Shown here one piece after another: positions 27,523-35,806 of a stretch of DNA of 64,000 nt; the first letter of the stretch is position 1; each line of letters starts with the position of its first letter. The position numbers were made by a program, and so were the translations under genes. The notes below the pieces were generated by a model. It saw only the letters and a list, made by a program, of their open reading frames with translations. It was not told where the DNA came from and did not search any database. Source of the DNA: Planctomycetota bacterium (GTDB lineage: Bacteria > Planctomycetota > UBA8742 > UBA2392); assembly GCA_020849795.1 (NCBI GenBank), contig JADZFR010000050.1:121371-185370 (forward strand). The letters run 5' to 3'.

Positions 27523-27735
27523 TCAAGAATTGAAGAACTCAAATGCGTCCCCGGGGTCAAACGGTTCGATGCCCTCGGCATCAAACAGCGCGCACTTCAG
27601 GCCGGCAGCGTGGCAGGCGCCTTCGTGTTCGCAACTGAAGCCGCGAAAGCGCAACGAACCGCGCACGTCTTCGCCCTCAAAGTCGATGCGGACTTCCTTT
27701 TCAACCTGTACGCAATGTATGTCGAACGTGGGCAT
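27523..27735 (-). CDS. Small cysteine-containing hypothetical protein
   Basis: A 70-residue acidic protein (FDIHCVQVEKEVRIDFEGEDV, then GFSCEHEGACHAAGLKCALF). The four cysteines and two nearby histidines suggest a small metal site, but the spacing (CEHEGACHAAGLKC) matches no ribbon I can name. It lies on the same strand between priA (63 bases after the priA stop) and the CDF exporter gene. The frame is clean and codon use resembles the neighbours. Function unknown. Confidence 0.6.
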   Translation of the reverse strand: MPTFDIHCVQVEKEVRIDFEGEDVRGSLRFRGFSCEHEGACHAAGLKCALFDAEGIEPFDPGDAFEFFNS

Positions 27736-27798
27736 GAGTCGGGTCCCGGGTTTGGCGTTGCGCGTTGGTGATTTCTGCCCTGCGACAGCGGGTTGCCC

Positions 27799-30210
27799 TT
27801 ACAGCATACTCACCGGGTCCACGTCTATGCTTACTTTCAGTCGCTCCTGCACTTTTACCAGCGGCTTGATGGCATCGACGACGCCGCGCACTTCGCGAAA
27901 TCCGCGGGCCTTGATGATCACCTGCTTGCGGTGCTTGCCCCGCAGCTTCGCGATCGGGGCATCAAATGGCCCCGCCACAGAGAATATGGCGCCCTTGAAG
28001 CGCCCTGAAAAATCCTGCGCCGTGTTGGCGATCTTGCGCGCTTCTTCTTCAGCTTTGTCCGCGCCTTTGGCCTCGACGGTCACCAGCACCAGTCGCGAAT
28101 AGGGCGGGTACTTGCTTTCGTCGCGATGCGCCAGCTCGTACTCGCTGAAGGCCCGGAAGTCCTGCTTTGCACCCGTGACGATTGAGACGTGATGCGGCTG
28201 GAATGTCTGCACGATCACTGTGCCGGGTTTGCTGCCGCGGCCGGCGCGGCCCGCAACCTGGGTCAGCAGCTGAAAGCTGCGCTCGTAGCTGCGAAAGTCG
28301 CCCAGCCCCATACCCACGTCAGCGCTGACGACGCCGACCACCGTGACGTTGGGGAAGTCGAGCCCTTTGGCAATCATCTGGGTGCCGACCAGTATCCGGG
28401 TTTCGCCGGCGCGGAAAGCCTCAAGCGTTTCTTCATAGTCTTCGCGCGTCTTCATCACGTCGCTGTCCATGCGTGAAATCGTGCGGTCGGCGAAAATCAC
28501 TTTCAGCTCTTCCTCAAGGCGCTCCGTGCCCATGCCCTGCAGCTTCAGCTTGCCGGACATGCACGACGGGCACACCCGTGGCATCTCGGTGGTGTCGAGG
28601 CAGTAGTGGCAGGTCATCTTGTGCAGTCCGCGATGAAACGACATCGGGATGTCACACTGCGGGCACATCAGGGCCTGTCCGCAGTTGCCGCAATTCAACA
28701 TAGTGTGATAGCCGCGGCGATTGAGAAAGATGATCACCTGCTCGTCGCGCTCAAGGGCCGCAGCGCACGCACCGCGCAAACGCCGCGAAAAGAACGTGAA
28801 CTGGTGCTGCTCGCGGCACTCATTGGCCATGTCGATGATCTCGACTTGCGCAAGGTTTGATGGCGCGTGGGCTGCATCCCGCATGGCCGGCTCGACACCG
28901 TCCGGAACTGTGCCCTGCGCGCGAACCCGGGTGCGCAACTCCAGCAGCGCATACTTGCCCGCTTGCGCGTTGTGCCAGGTTTCGAGGCTGGGCGTCGCCG
29001 AGCCCAGCACAGCGACCGCGTGTTCAAGCCGGCAGCGCATGATAGCGGTGTCGCGGGCGTGGTAGCGGGGCGTGTTGTCCTGCTTGTAAGTGCCTTCGTG
29101 TTCTTCGTCGATCACCACCAGGCCCAAGTCGACGACCGGTGCGAACAGAGCACTGCGCGGGCCAATCACCACGCGCGACTTGCCGGAACTGATCGCGCGC
29201 CACGCGTCGCGGCGCTGGCCGTCGGTCATGCTGGAGTGCAGAACGCTTACGTTGTCAAAGCGGCTTGCGAAACGGCGCACGGTCTGGGGCGTAAGGCTGA
29301 TCTCGGGCACCAGCACAATCGCCGACTTGCCAAGCTGTCGCGCGCGCTGGATGGCACGGATGTAGACTTCGGTCTTGCCGCTGCCGGTCACGCCATAAAG
29401 CAGAAACGTCTTGAACTCGTCGCGCTCAACGCTGCCCGCAATGGCATCCAGCGCGAGTTGCTGGTCGCCGGTGGGCTCTTTGGGCCCATCCTCAGGCCCC
29501 CACCCGTAGATGCCGCCCGGGGCGTGCTCCGGCTCAACGCGGTCGAGGCGCAGCCAGCCCTGCTTTGCAAGCGTCCGGATCGGCGCCTGGCTGATGCCGA
29601 GTTTCTCCGCCAGTTCCATCGGCGTGAACGTGTCGTCAACGTATGTGCCCAGGGCACGCAAGACTCTGGCATAGCCGGCGTTGCGTTCGCCGGCGTTGGC
29701 GCCCGCCTTCTTTGCCGCCTTGGCACCGCGGATCTTTTCCTCAAGTTCGGCGGCAAACGCCAGCAGCTCGGCAGGCGGCTTTCCCGGGCGTATCACGGTG
29801 ACCAGGCGGCGCTTGCGGCCGGTGCGCACCACTGCAGGCAGGACGGCTTGCAATGCCTCGCCCCATGAGCACGCGTAGTACTCTGCCATCCATTGGGCAA
29901 GCTCCAGCATGCCCTTGTTGACCAGCGGTTCGTTGTCAGGCGCTTCCAGGATCTCGCGCACCTGGTGGCGCGCCAGGCTGGTGTGGTCCTTTTCCGCGAC
30001 CACGAACCCCTGCAGGTTTCGCTTGCCGAATGGCACGGTCACGCGGTGGCCGACACGGGCCCGGGCTGCCAGCGGCTCGGGCACGGAATAGTCAAACAGC
30101 CGGTCCACGGGCGTCGGCAGGGCGACCTCCACGAAGCGGCCAGTCACCGCCCGTTCGTTCTGGAACAGCAATCCTTTCTCGGCCATGTTGCGAACTATAG
30201 TTGTGCGCAT
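27799..30210 (-). CDS. priA: Primosomal replication restart helicase PriA
   Basis: 3'-to-5' helicase that reloads the replicative helicase at stalled forks. The start is uncertain: I use the ATG at 30210 (803 residues), with AGGGG upstream; the ATG at 30186 is also possible. Seen: N-terminal 3'-DNA-binding domain (ALPTPVDRLFDYSVP), Walker A GVTGSGKT (273-280), DEEH box (IDEEHEGTYKQDN), and helicase motifs SATPSLETW and QVAGRAGRG. A zinc-binding insertion has eight cysteines (CGNCGQALMCPQCD, then CHYCLDTTEMPRVCPSC). Length is a little over the usual 730, due mainly to a Lys/Ala-rich linker near 160-180. Divergent from rnpA. Confidence 0.94.
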   Translation of the reverse strand: MRTTIVRNMAEKGLLFQNERAVTGRFVEVALPTPVDRLFDYSVPEPLAARARVGHRVTVPFGKRNLQGFVVAEKDHTSLARHQVREILEAPDNEPLVNKGMLELAQWMAEYYACSWGEALQAVLPAVVRTGRKRRLVTVIRPGKPPAELLAFAAELEEKIRGAKAAKKAGANAGERNAGYARVLRALGTYVDDTFTPMELAEKLGISQAPIRTLAKQGWLRLDRVEPEHAPGGIYGWGPEDGPKEPTGDQQLALDAIAGSVERDEFKTFLLYGVTGSGKTEVYIRAIQRARQLGKSAIVLVPEISLTPQTVRRFASRFDNVSVLHSSMTDGQRRDAWRAISSGKSRVVIGPRSALFAPVVDLGLVVIDEEHEGTYKQDNTPRYHARDTAIMRCRLEHAVAVLGSATPSLETWHNAQAGKYALLELRTRVRAQGTVPDGVEPAMRDAAHAPSNLAQVEIIDMANECREQHQFTFFSRRLRGACAAALERDEQVIIFLNRRGYHTMLNCGNCGQALMCPQCDIPMSFHRGLHKMTCHYCLDTTEMPRVCPSCMSGKLKLQGMGTERLEEELKVIFADRTISRMDSDVMKTREDYEETLEAFRAGETRILVGTQMIAKGLDFPNVTVVGVVSADVGMGLGDFRSYERSFQLLTQVAGRAGRGSKPGTVIVQTFQPHHVSIVTGAKQDFRAFSEYELAHRDESKYPPYSRLVLVTVEAKGADKAEEEARKIANTAQDFSGRFKGAIFSVAGPFDAPIAKLRGKHRKQVIIKARGFREVRGVVDAIKPLVKVQERLKVSIDVDPVSML

Positions 30211-30285
30211 CGCGCAGACCCCTGTGTCAGCCGAATGTTGAGTGTAGAAAGTAGCGCGACACCAATGGCGGTCTCGAGGACCTGC

Positions 30286-30642
30286 ATGCACGCCTACCTG
30301 CAAGATCAACGCCTGCGCAAAGAAGAACGGCTGCTGACGAAGGCCGACTTCGACCGCGTGTTTGAACAAGGCACGAGTGCCGGCAACAAGCGGCTGATCA
30401 TTCACTGGTGCGCGAATGACCTCGGGCACCCGCGTGTTGGGCTGGTGGTAAGCAAGCGTTTCGGCAACGCAGTGGCGCGCAACAAGTGGAAGCGGCGCAT
30501 CCGTGACATCTTCCGTCGCAACAAGGCCGCGGCAGGCGGGCGCGACATTGTGGTGCTGCCGGGGAAGCGCGACGAAGCCAGGACAGCCACACACGACGAG
30601 CTGAGCGATGCATGGCTGGCGCTTTTGAAGCGGATTGGCTGA
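30286..30642 (+). CDS. rnpA: Ribonuclease P protein component
   Basis: Protein subunit of RNase P, which trims tRNA 5' ends with the rnpB RNA. The 118-residue product has the family pattern: RLLTKADFDRVFEQGTSAG, then the RNR motif region VGLVVSKRFGNAVARNKWKRRIRDIFRRN (about 50-78). I choose the ATG at 30286, with AGGA 6 bases upstream; an ATG at 30265 in the same frame is possible. The usual neighbour rpmH is not present; instead rnpA is divergent from priA and followed by a VOC-family gene 8 bases on. Confidence 0.93.
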   Translation: MHAYLQDQRLRKEERLLTKADFDRVFEQGTSAGNKRLIIHWCANDLGHPRVGLVVSKRFGNAVARNKWKRRIRDIFRRNKAAAGGRDIVVLPGKRDEARTATHDELSDAWLALLKRIG

Positions 30643-30650
30643 GGAACCCT

Positions 30651-30995
30651 ATGACCCGATTACTCGAGATTGCACCCGCGTTCGCGGTTCGTGACCTGGA
30701 CGCGATGTGCCAGTTCTACGCCAGGCTGCTGGGCCTTGAGCCGACCTACAAGACAGACGTGTACGCCGTGTTGCGCAACGGCAGCGTGCAACTGCACCTG
30801 TACCCGCAGCGCGACGGCATGCAGGCGGGTCAGGGCAGCGCCTATGTCTTTGTAGAAGGCGTGGATGGCATCTATGCCACGGCGCAGAAGATCGCGCAGG
30901 TCATCCACCCGCTGAAAGACCAGGAGTACGGCCTGCGTGACTTCCTGATGCAGGACCCCGAGGGCAACCGGGTGGGCATCGCCCAAAGGCTTTGA
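30651..30995 (+). CDS. Glyoxalase/bleomycin-resistance (VOC) family protein
   Basis: A 114-residue single-module VOC protein: two beta-alpha-beta-beta-beta repeats (FAVRDLDAMCQFYARLLGL, then YVFVEGVDGIYATAQKI and LRDFLMQDPEGNRVGIAQ). The second half keeps the DPEGN turn common in dioxygenase and lyase members. Metal-ligand residues of true glyoxalase I are not obvious, so substrate is unknown. GAGGA precedes the ATG at 30651, 8 bases after the rnpA stop, suggesting co-transcription. Confidence 0.85.
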   Translation: MTRLLEIAPAFAVRDLDAMCQFYARLLGLEPTYKTDVYAVLRNGSVQLHLYPQRDGMQAGQGSAYVFVEGVDGIYATAQKIAQVIHPLKDQEYGLRDFLMQDPEGNRVGIAQRL

Positions 30996-31025
30996 CGCCC
31001 GGTCAACTTCGGTACACTCGCGCCC
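30992..31025 (+). promoter_or_regulatory. Candidate sigma-70-type promoter before the EEP-family gene
   Basis: TTGACG (30992-30997) and TACACT (31013-31018) are separated by 15 bases. TACACT ends 7 bases before the ATG at 31026, so the transcript would be leaderless. The -35 half overlaps the end of the VOC gene. Confidence 0.5.
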
Positions 31026-31844
31026 ATGGCCGGCGAAGCCCAACCTGCCCCACCGCTGAACCCGGACGCCCTGCGCGTCATGAGCTTCAACATTCGCGTC
31101 AACGTCAGTGAGGACGGCCCCAATGCGTGGCCCCACAGGCGTCACATGGTCGCGTCCATGATCCGCTTTCATCAAGCCGACGTGGTCGGCGTGCAGGAAG
31201 CTTACCGCGAAATGACCGACGACCTGCAGCAGCGCCTGCCCGGTTATCGCTGGGTTGGCGTCGGCAGCAGCGACGGGCGCGACGCCGGCGCCGCCAACCC
31301 GATCTTCTGGCGCGAGTCACGCCTGGACCTGCTGCACTGGGAGACCCGCTGGCTGGCCCCCACGCCCGAAGTCGCCGGCAGCATCGGTTGGGACGCCCGT
31401 TTCCCGCGCACAGCCACGATCGCCGTACTGCGCGACCGACGCAGCAACTTTGAACTGCATGTGTTCAACACCCACTTCGACCATGTCGGCGCCAGGGCGC
31501 GCATCGAGTCCGGCCGCATGCTGGCGGCCCTGGCCAACGAACTGCCCACCACCGCATGCACCGCGGCGATGGGCGACTTCAATTGCGGCCCCGAAGACGA
31601 GCCGATCTCGGAGATACTGAAGTCGCAATTGCGCCACGCCCGCGAATCAAGCCTCTATGGAGCCCACGGGCCCAGCGGCAGTTTTACGGGCTTTGAAAGC
31701 CTGGTGCCCAAGGCTCCGCCGATTGACCACATTTTCGTGTCGCCCAGCGTGACCGTGCAGCAATACGGGGTGCTTGCCGACCACTTCGACGGGCGGCTGC
31801 CATCGGACCACTTCCCGGTGCTGACCGAACTGATCTTGAGCTAA
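31026..31844 (+). CDS. Endonuclease/exonuclease/phosphatase-family hydrolase
   Basis: A 272-residue cytosolic protein of the DNase I-like EEP fold. Seen: RVMSFNIRV (N-terminal strand with metal-binding Asn), VVGVQEAY (metal-binding Glu), NTHFDHVGARAR (catalytic His region), MGDFNCGPEDEP (Asp-Phe-Asn), and PIDHIFVS plus PSDHFPVLTEL (final His). No signal peptide. Members of this form hydrolyse phosphodiesters in nucleic acids, sphingolipids or inositol phosphates; substrate cannot be assigned. TACACT ends 7 bases before the ATG. A long hairpin directly follows the stop codon. Confidence 0.9.
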   Translation: MAGEAQPAPPLNPDALRVMSFNIRVNVSEDGPNAWPHRRHMVASMIRFHQADVVGVQEAYREMTDDLQQRLPGYRWVGVGSSDGRDAGAANPIFWRESRLDLLHWETRWLAPTPEVAGSIGWDARFPRTATIAVLRDRRSNFELHVFNTHFDHVGARARIESGRMLAALANELPTTACTAAMGDFNCGPEDEPISEILKSQLRHARESSLYGAHGPSGSFTGFESLVPKAPPIDHIFVSPSVTVQQYGVLADHFDGRLPSDHFPVLTELILS

Positions 31845-31911
31845 CCCGCTCCAATCAGCCGCTTGCTTTCCCATCGTCGGCGCCGCTGCACGGGATACGC
31901 TGATTGCGGGT
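31844..31911. repeat. Long hairpin directly after the EEP-gene stop codon
   Basis: ACCCGC and CAATCAGC (31844-31859, with a two-base bulge) pair with GCTGATTG and CGGGT (31899-31911) around a loop of about 39 bases. The stem begins at the last base of the TAA stop. It is not followed by a T-run. Confidence 0.5.
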
Positions 31912-31957
31912 GACCGCGATCGAGCGCGACCCCGGGAGAGCAGAAGCGGAGGTCGAT

Positions 31958-32107
31958 ATGTACCGGATGATCTGGCTGGCAGCCTTCTTTGCGATCAGCG
32001 CGGTGTACTTCTTCGACCGAATGTGGGTACTGGGGCTGGTGCTGCACACCATGCTGCTGTTTGCCTGGCTGGTGGTATCGCCGGGTGAATCCCGCAAGAA
32101 AGGGTAG
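31958..32107 (+). CDS. Small two-helix membrane protein
   Basis: A 49-residue protein starting at the ATG at 31958, with GGAGG 5 bases upstream. Two hydrophobic segments (MIWLAAFFAISAVYFF and VLGLVLHTMLLFAWLVV) are separated by DRMW, and the tail is basic (GESRKKG), so both ends are probably cytosolic. No family is known. It converges with the PH-like membrane gene. Confidence 0.6.
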   Translation: MYRMIWLAAFFAISAVYFFDRMWVLGLVLHTMLLFAWLVVSPGESRKKG

Positions 32108-32112
32108 CGGGC

Positions 32113-32571
32113 CTACCCCTGGTGCTCGCGCACCGCATCCAGCGCGGCCTTGGCGTTCTTGACCGTCACGTGCAAGCGTTTGCCGTTCTTCAGATACACA
32201 ATCAACTGATCCTTCACGCCCATCTGGCTGTAGGCGGTGCCGCCCTTGCCATCCCAGCGCAGTCCCCAGCCGCCGAACGGCAACCAGCGGTAGCGCGAGG
32301 CCTCGACCCGGTCGATATCGGTCCACGGGTGCCTGCGATTGATGATTCCGCCCCAACTTGCGGAGATACCCGCCGCACCGACGACGAGGCGTAGCGAACG
32401 AAAAGTCACGACCACCAGCAGCAGAATGGGCAAAGCCGCACCCACCGCAAGCGCGCCGCTCACACCGAGTTCAGAGTCAACGGCAAACCAGGCGCCGACT
32501 GCCGCTGCAGCCATACAGGCCAACAGCAGGCCATTGAGAATCACGCTTGTCTGCGATTCGCGGTACTCCAT
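32113..32571 (-). CDS. Membrane protein with a PH-like domain
   Basis: A 152-residue protein. Two membrane helices (about 12-32 and 38-55) are followed by a beta-rich domain (LRLVVGAAGISASWGGI, HPWTDIDRVEASRY, LIVYLKNGKRLHVTVKN) and a final helix (AKAALDAVREH). This is the layout of bacterial PH-type domain proteins. AGGGG precedes the ATG. Function unknown. Confidence 0.7.
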   Translation of the reverse strand: MEYRESQTSVILNGLLLACMAAAAVGAWFAVDSELGVSGALAVGAALPILLLVVVTFRSLRLVVGAAGISASWGGIINRRHPWTDIDRVEASRYRWLPFGGWGLRWDGKGGTAYSQMGVKDQLIVYLKNGKRLHVTVKNAKAALDAVREHQG

Positions 32572-32649
32572 AGGTCACCCCTGGCCAAGGATAGCCTGCC
32601 GATCGGCGCGGGGCCGCTCCAATTCAGGCCCAGGGTTGTAGCGCTGGAG

Positions 32650-32806
32650 CTCTTTCCGGGTTTGTTTGCAGAGTTTCCGTGCCGCGCCGAGCAAGCAGAT
32701 CAAGGAGCGCGAACGCAGGCGTGGCTGGAGGCCACGCCGAGGGAGCGCGACGAAGAGATGCGAAGCTCGCCGCAAGCGAAAGCCTGCAAACTAACCCTGA
32801 AAGTGC
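32650..32806. repeat. 157-bp imperfect palindrome after a lipoprotein gene
   Basis: Outer arms 32650-32672 and 32783-32805 match as inverted repeats at 19 of 23 positions. A perfect 7-bp hairpin (GCGTGGC 32719-32725 with GCCACGC 32731-32737) sits at the shared centre near 32728. Between them are partly complementary GAGCGCGA/CGAAG-type words. The right arm abuts the TAG stop of the gene at 32808. No gene is supported in 32572-32807. Confidence 0.65.
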
Positions 32807-32807
32807 G

Positions 32808-33629
32808 CTAGTCCTTGATCGCGCCGCGGTGCAGGGGGCGCCCCATGCTGTCGACGGGCTGACCATCCTTGTACTGGATGCCGCCGTACTCTTCGTCGAT
32901 GCCGACGTCGCCGTGGCGCTGCGCACGCAGGCGGTTGAGCAATTCAAGCTCAGCATCGTTGTAACGCTCAGGCGCGTAGCGCTCTGCCAGCAAGGCGACT
33001 TCACCGGCCCTCAAACGCACCATCACGATCACCGGCGGCGCCGAACGATGCGTGCGATGGTGTACGCCGCGCGCACGCGGGTCAGCCGAGCCTACCTCAG
33101 GGTCCCAGCCGCGCACGCGGGCCTGGTCCTGCGCGATTGTGTCATAGCCATAGCCCGAAGGCGGCTGGTAAAGGTGCTTGGCGGCGTCTTCAAGCTGGAA
33201 GCGACCCAGGTGCTCGCTGCCACGCGCGTCGACGCGGTACAGGTCGCCGTCGATGCCGAGGATGGCAAGACGGTTCCAGTACTTGTCGTAGAACTCATAC
33301 AGCAGCAGATCACCGCGGTCTTCCTCAAGCCGGCGGATGTAGCCGACGGTGGTCAGCGCCGTTGGCTGGGTAGCATCGGGCGCAATCTGCACATGAAAGA
33401 ACTCAGTGCCGACAAGCCCACGGGCCTGGCCGGTAGTGTCGCGCATCTTGCTGGAAATGTTTTCGCCCTGGAACATCGCTGAAATCGAATAGCCCGCTGA
33501 GCCATGCAGCATCACGGACTGGTTCACGGCCTCGGCATCCAGGCTCGCGTCCGGGCGTGCTTGGCGGGCCTGGTCCGCCACGCACCCGGCGAGGCAAGCC
33601 AATACGCAAATTGCGATCAGAAGGCGCAT
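32808..33629 (-). CDS. Lipoprotein of unknown function
   Basis: A 273-residue lipoprotein from the ATG at 33629: signal peptide MRLLIAICVLACLAGC with lipobox LAGC. The frame is open further upstream but overlaps the flavoprotein gene. The mature part is mixed alpha/beta (LHGSAGYSISAMFQGENIS, EFFHVQIAPDAT, LLLYEFYDKYWNRLAILGIDGDLYRV), with a C-terminal charged helix. No recognised domain. It ends in a TAG that abuts a large palindrome. Confidence 0.7.
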   Translation of the reverse strand: MRLLIAICVLACLAGCVADQARQARPDASLDAEAVNQSVMLHGSAGYSISAMFQGENISSKMRDTTGQARGLVGTEFFHVQIAPDATQPTALTTVGYIRRLEEDRGDLLLYEFYDKYWNRLAILGIDGDLYRVDARGSEHLGRFQLEDAAKHLYQPPSGYGYDTIAQDQARVRGWDPEVGSADPRARGVHHRTHRSAPPVIVMVRLRAGEVALLAERYAPERYNDAELELLNRLRAQRHGDVGIDEEYGGIQYKDGQPVDSMGRPLHRGAIKD

Positions 33630-33696
33630 GCAGTTACCAGTCTGGCGGGGGAATCCCGAGCTTACCCGGGCACGCACCCCAGTCAAAGGGGAAACC

Positions 33697-34905
33697 TCAG
33701 GCGCCCTGGCCGGCAACCCAGCCGGATGCCAGCGCAAAATGCTGCTCAAATCCACCCCAGTCAGCACTTACGTCCAGCAGGCCCCCGACGACGAACAACC
33801 CTGGCTGTAACCGACTGCCAAACGTGCGTGGATCCATCTCGCGCACATTGACGCCGCCGGCCGCGCTCTCGGCGGCCTGCGGACTGGCAATCCCCGAAAC
33901 CCGCAGCCGCGTTGCGGTCATTCGCTGCAGCAAGCCTTCGCGGTCGGCCTTTTCAATGTGCATGGAGCGCGCATCCGGCTTGACCTTCAGCTGGCGCAGA
34001 AAAACAACCGCCAGGCGCATCGGCAGCATGCGGTCGAGGGCATAGTCGGCACGTTCGCGGGTGGCTTCGCCCAGCGTATGGTGCATCCATTTCGAAACTT
34101 CGGCCGGCGTCTTACCCGGGAAGAAGTCGATCACCAGTTCCAGCACCTCGTGTTCCGCGTGGCGGCGGGCGGCTTCGGCACTGATGTTGAAGACAACTTC
34201 GCCGGTCAACCCGCCAGGCGTGAACTGCATGCTGCCTTCACGCTCAACGACAACCTTGCCGCCCGACAGCAGTTGCAGGCGCACGTCCATCCACAAGTCG
34301 GCGACCAGCCCGACCCACGGCTCCTCGACCCGCAGTCCGACATGTGCCGGTACCAGCGGGGTCACGCTGTGTCCCATGCCCGCGGCCAACTCACAGCCGG
34401 ACTCGTCGGCGCCCGTGGCCAGTATCAGCGAGCCGGCGTGCACCACTTCGCCGTCGACACGCAACGAAAAACCGGATGCCTTGGCCTTGGTGCGCGTCAC
34501 GACCACATCGGCGTACAGGTCGCCGCCGGCCTCTTCCAGTGCTTCGAGCAGTGCATCGCGCACAGCTTCGCCGCCGCCGGGGGCGACGATGTGGCCGTAG
34601 TGTTCGGCTTCGTGCAATTCGAGTTTTCGTTCGGCAAACCAGGCGGATAGTTCATCCGGGCCGAAGGCCCGCAGCGCGTCGGTGACAAAGCGCGCGTGCC
34701 GCCCGTGAAAGCGCGCAACGTCAAGGCCGCTGTTGCTGACTGGTGCCGCGCCCGAGCCCGTAAGCAGGAAACGCCGGCAAACCTCCGGCGCGCGTTCGAG
34801 CACCATAACGCTGCGGCCGCGCGCGGCGGCAGAGATGCCGGCCATCAGGCCCGCCGGCCCCGCGCCGATCACAACGACGTCGCGGGAAATGATTGCGTCA
34901 GGCAT
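33697..34905 (-). CDS. HI0933-like NAD(P)/FAD-dependent oxidoreductase
   Basis: A 402-residue flavoprotein. The N-terminal FAD-binding Rossmann motif is VVVIGAGPAGLMAGISAAARG (about 10-30) followed by the acidic end VLERAP. RRFLLTGSGAAPVSNSG is the HI0933 signature; family members read KxLxTGNGRCNxTN, so the Arg-Cys pair is changed. ILATGADESGCELAAGMGH (about 160) and the C-terminal GLFVVGGLLDVSADWGGF (FAD pocket) complete the picture. Substrate unknown for most of the family. It starts 3 bases after the stop of the small membrane gene upstream, so the two are probably in one transcript with the PTPS-like gene. Confidence 0.9.
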   Translation of the reverse strand: MPDAIISRDVVVIGAGPAGLMAGISAAARGRSVMVLERAPEVCRRFLLTGSGAAPVSNSGLDVARFHGRHARFVTDALRAFGPDELSAWFAERKLELHEAEHYGHIVAPGGGEAVRDALLEALEEAGGDLYADVVVTRTKAKASGFSLRVDGEVVHAGSLILATGADESGCELAAGMGHSVTPLVPAHVGLRVEEPWVGLVADLWMDVRLQLLSGGKVVVEREGSMQFTPGGLTGEVVFNISAEAARRHAEHEVLELVIDFFPGKTPAEVSKWMHHTLGEATRERADYALDRMLPMRLAVVFLRQLKVKPDARSMHIEKADREGLLQRMTATRLRVSGIASPQAAESAAGGVNVREMDPRTFGSRLQPGLFVVGGLLDVSADWGGFEQHFALASGWVAGQGA

Positions 34906-34908
34906 TGG

Positions 34909-35241
34909 TTACCGGAAGTGCTGGCCGACGTCGTAGAGCATCAGCGAGCCACGGGTGAAATACATCGCCACCATGCCGGCGTAGACCAGCAGGGCCACGA
35001 CAGATCCGCCCAAGCCCTGGTTGATGCGCTGCTTGCCCGACATGGTCTTTTCGAAGAACGGGAACACGATGCCGAAACCAAGGGCAAACAACGTCCCGAC
35101 ATAGAACGGGGTCGCAGCCGAGGCCTTGATCGTCTCACTGCCTAAAATGCCTGCCCCGTAAAGGACGACCCAAATGACCATCAGGGCTACGTTGATCAAA
35201 CCCACGTAGTAGGTGATAGAGATGGATTCTTTAGCTGCCAC
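34909..35241 (-). CDS. Three-helix membrane protein
   Basis: A 110-residue protein with membrane segments at about 10-32, 45-62 and 78-97 (VGLINVALMVIWVVLYGAGIL, FYVGTLFALGFGIVFPFF, VVALLVYAGMVAMYF). No known domain. It overlaps the end of the PTPS-like gene by 11 bases and ends 3 bases before the flavoprotein gene, so the three are likely one operon. Function unknown. Confidence 0.7.
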   Translation of the reverse strand: MAAKESISITYYVGLINVALMVIWVVLYGAGILGSETIKASAATPFYVGTLFALGFGIVFPFFEKTMSGKQRINQGLGGSVVALLVYAGMVAMYFTRGSLMLYDVGQHFR

Positions 35242-35749
35242 GTTCAGCCCCCCGTTGCGCGTGCGGCAACACGTAGCGAAAAACGCCCTGCTGCCCCGGT
35301 GCCTCTTCTACCCCGACCGTAATGGCGTGCAAGTGACGATACTCGTTACGATGAACCAAGGCATCATATAACCTTCCCGCCAAGTAACTTGCGAGAAGTT
35401 CTGTCGATGTATTTGGCAGGTCAAGCAGCAGCGTATCCTGCCTGGGTACCGAAAAGCGGCTGCCATCGGCGTGGGTTACATTGACGTTGGTGTCGTCTTC
35501 GGTGATTTTCAGCACCTCGGCGCGCTTGGCAAATATCGTCTTGTGGTCGAGCTGATTGCACAACTCGCGAAACACCGGCTTGAACGTGATGTAGTCCAGC
35601 ACATAGCCAGCGGGGCCAAGCTCGCCCTCCACTTCAACCCATGCCCAGTAGTTGTGGCCGTGCAACGGCTCGCGCGTGCCGTCGTTGAACAGCAAGAAGT
35701 GCGCGCATGAGAAATTGAAGTATTGCTTGTCAACCTTGATGCGATACAT
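35231..35749 (-). CDS. 6-pyruvoyl/6-carboxy-tetrahydropterin synthase-fold protein (QueD-like) without the usual catalytic cysteine
   Basis: A 172-residue T-fold protein. QueD converts dihydroneopterin triphosphate to carboxytetrahydropterin for queuosine; PTPS makes biopterin precursors. Zinc ligands are visible: H17 (SCAHFLLF), H30 and H32 (PLHGHNYW). YVLDYITFKP and NQLDHKTIF match the family, including the Asp-His of the catalytic relay. The Cys that normally sits four residues before the first HGH histidine (CxxxHGH) is Arg26, followed by Glu27, so the reaction may differ, as in PTPS variants that use Glu. TAGGGT ends 6 bases before the ATG. No other queuosine genes are nearby. Confidence 0.82.
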   Translation of the reverse strand: MYRIKVDKQYFNFSCAHFLLFNDGTREPLHGHNYWAWVEVEGELGPAGYVLDYITFKPVFRELCNQLDHKTIFAKRAEVLKITEDDTNVNVTHADGSRFSVPRQDTLLLDLPNTSTELLASYLAGRLYDALVHRNEYRHLHAITVGVEEAPGQQGVFRYVLPHAQRGAERGS

Positions 35750-35761
35750 GGCCCCACCCTA
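35750..35761 (-). promoter_or_regulatory. -10-like element before the QueD-like gene
   Basis: TAGGGT (35756-35761, minus strand) ends exactly 6 bases before the ATG at 35749. Confidence 0.4.
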
Positions 35762-35806
35762 CAGCTCGCCCCAACCCCCGAAAAGCGGTAAGCATGGGCG
35801 AATGAC

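Noticed and set aside
30211..30594. Upstream extension of priA towards rnpA
   Set aside because: The extra residues are antisense to rnpA and do not resemble PriA.
32679..33482. Plus-strand frame overlapping the palindrome and lipoprotein gene
   Set aside because: It runs antisense through a lipoprotein with a clear signal peptide and has no family pattern.
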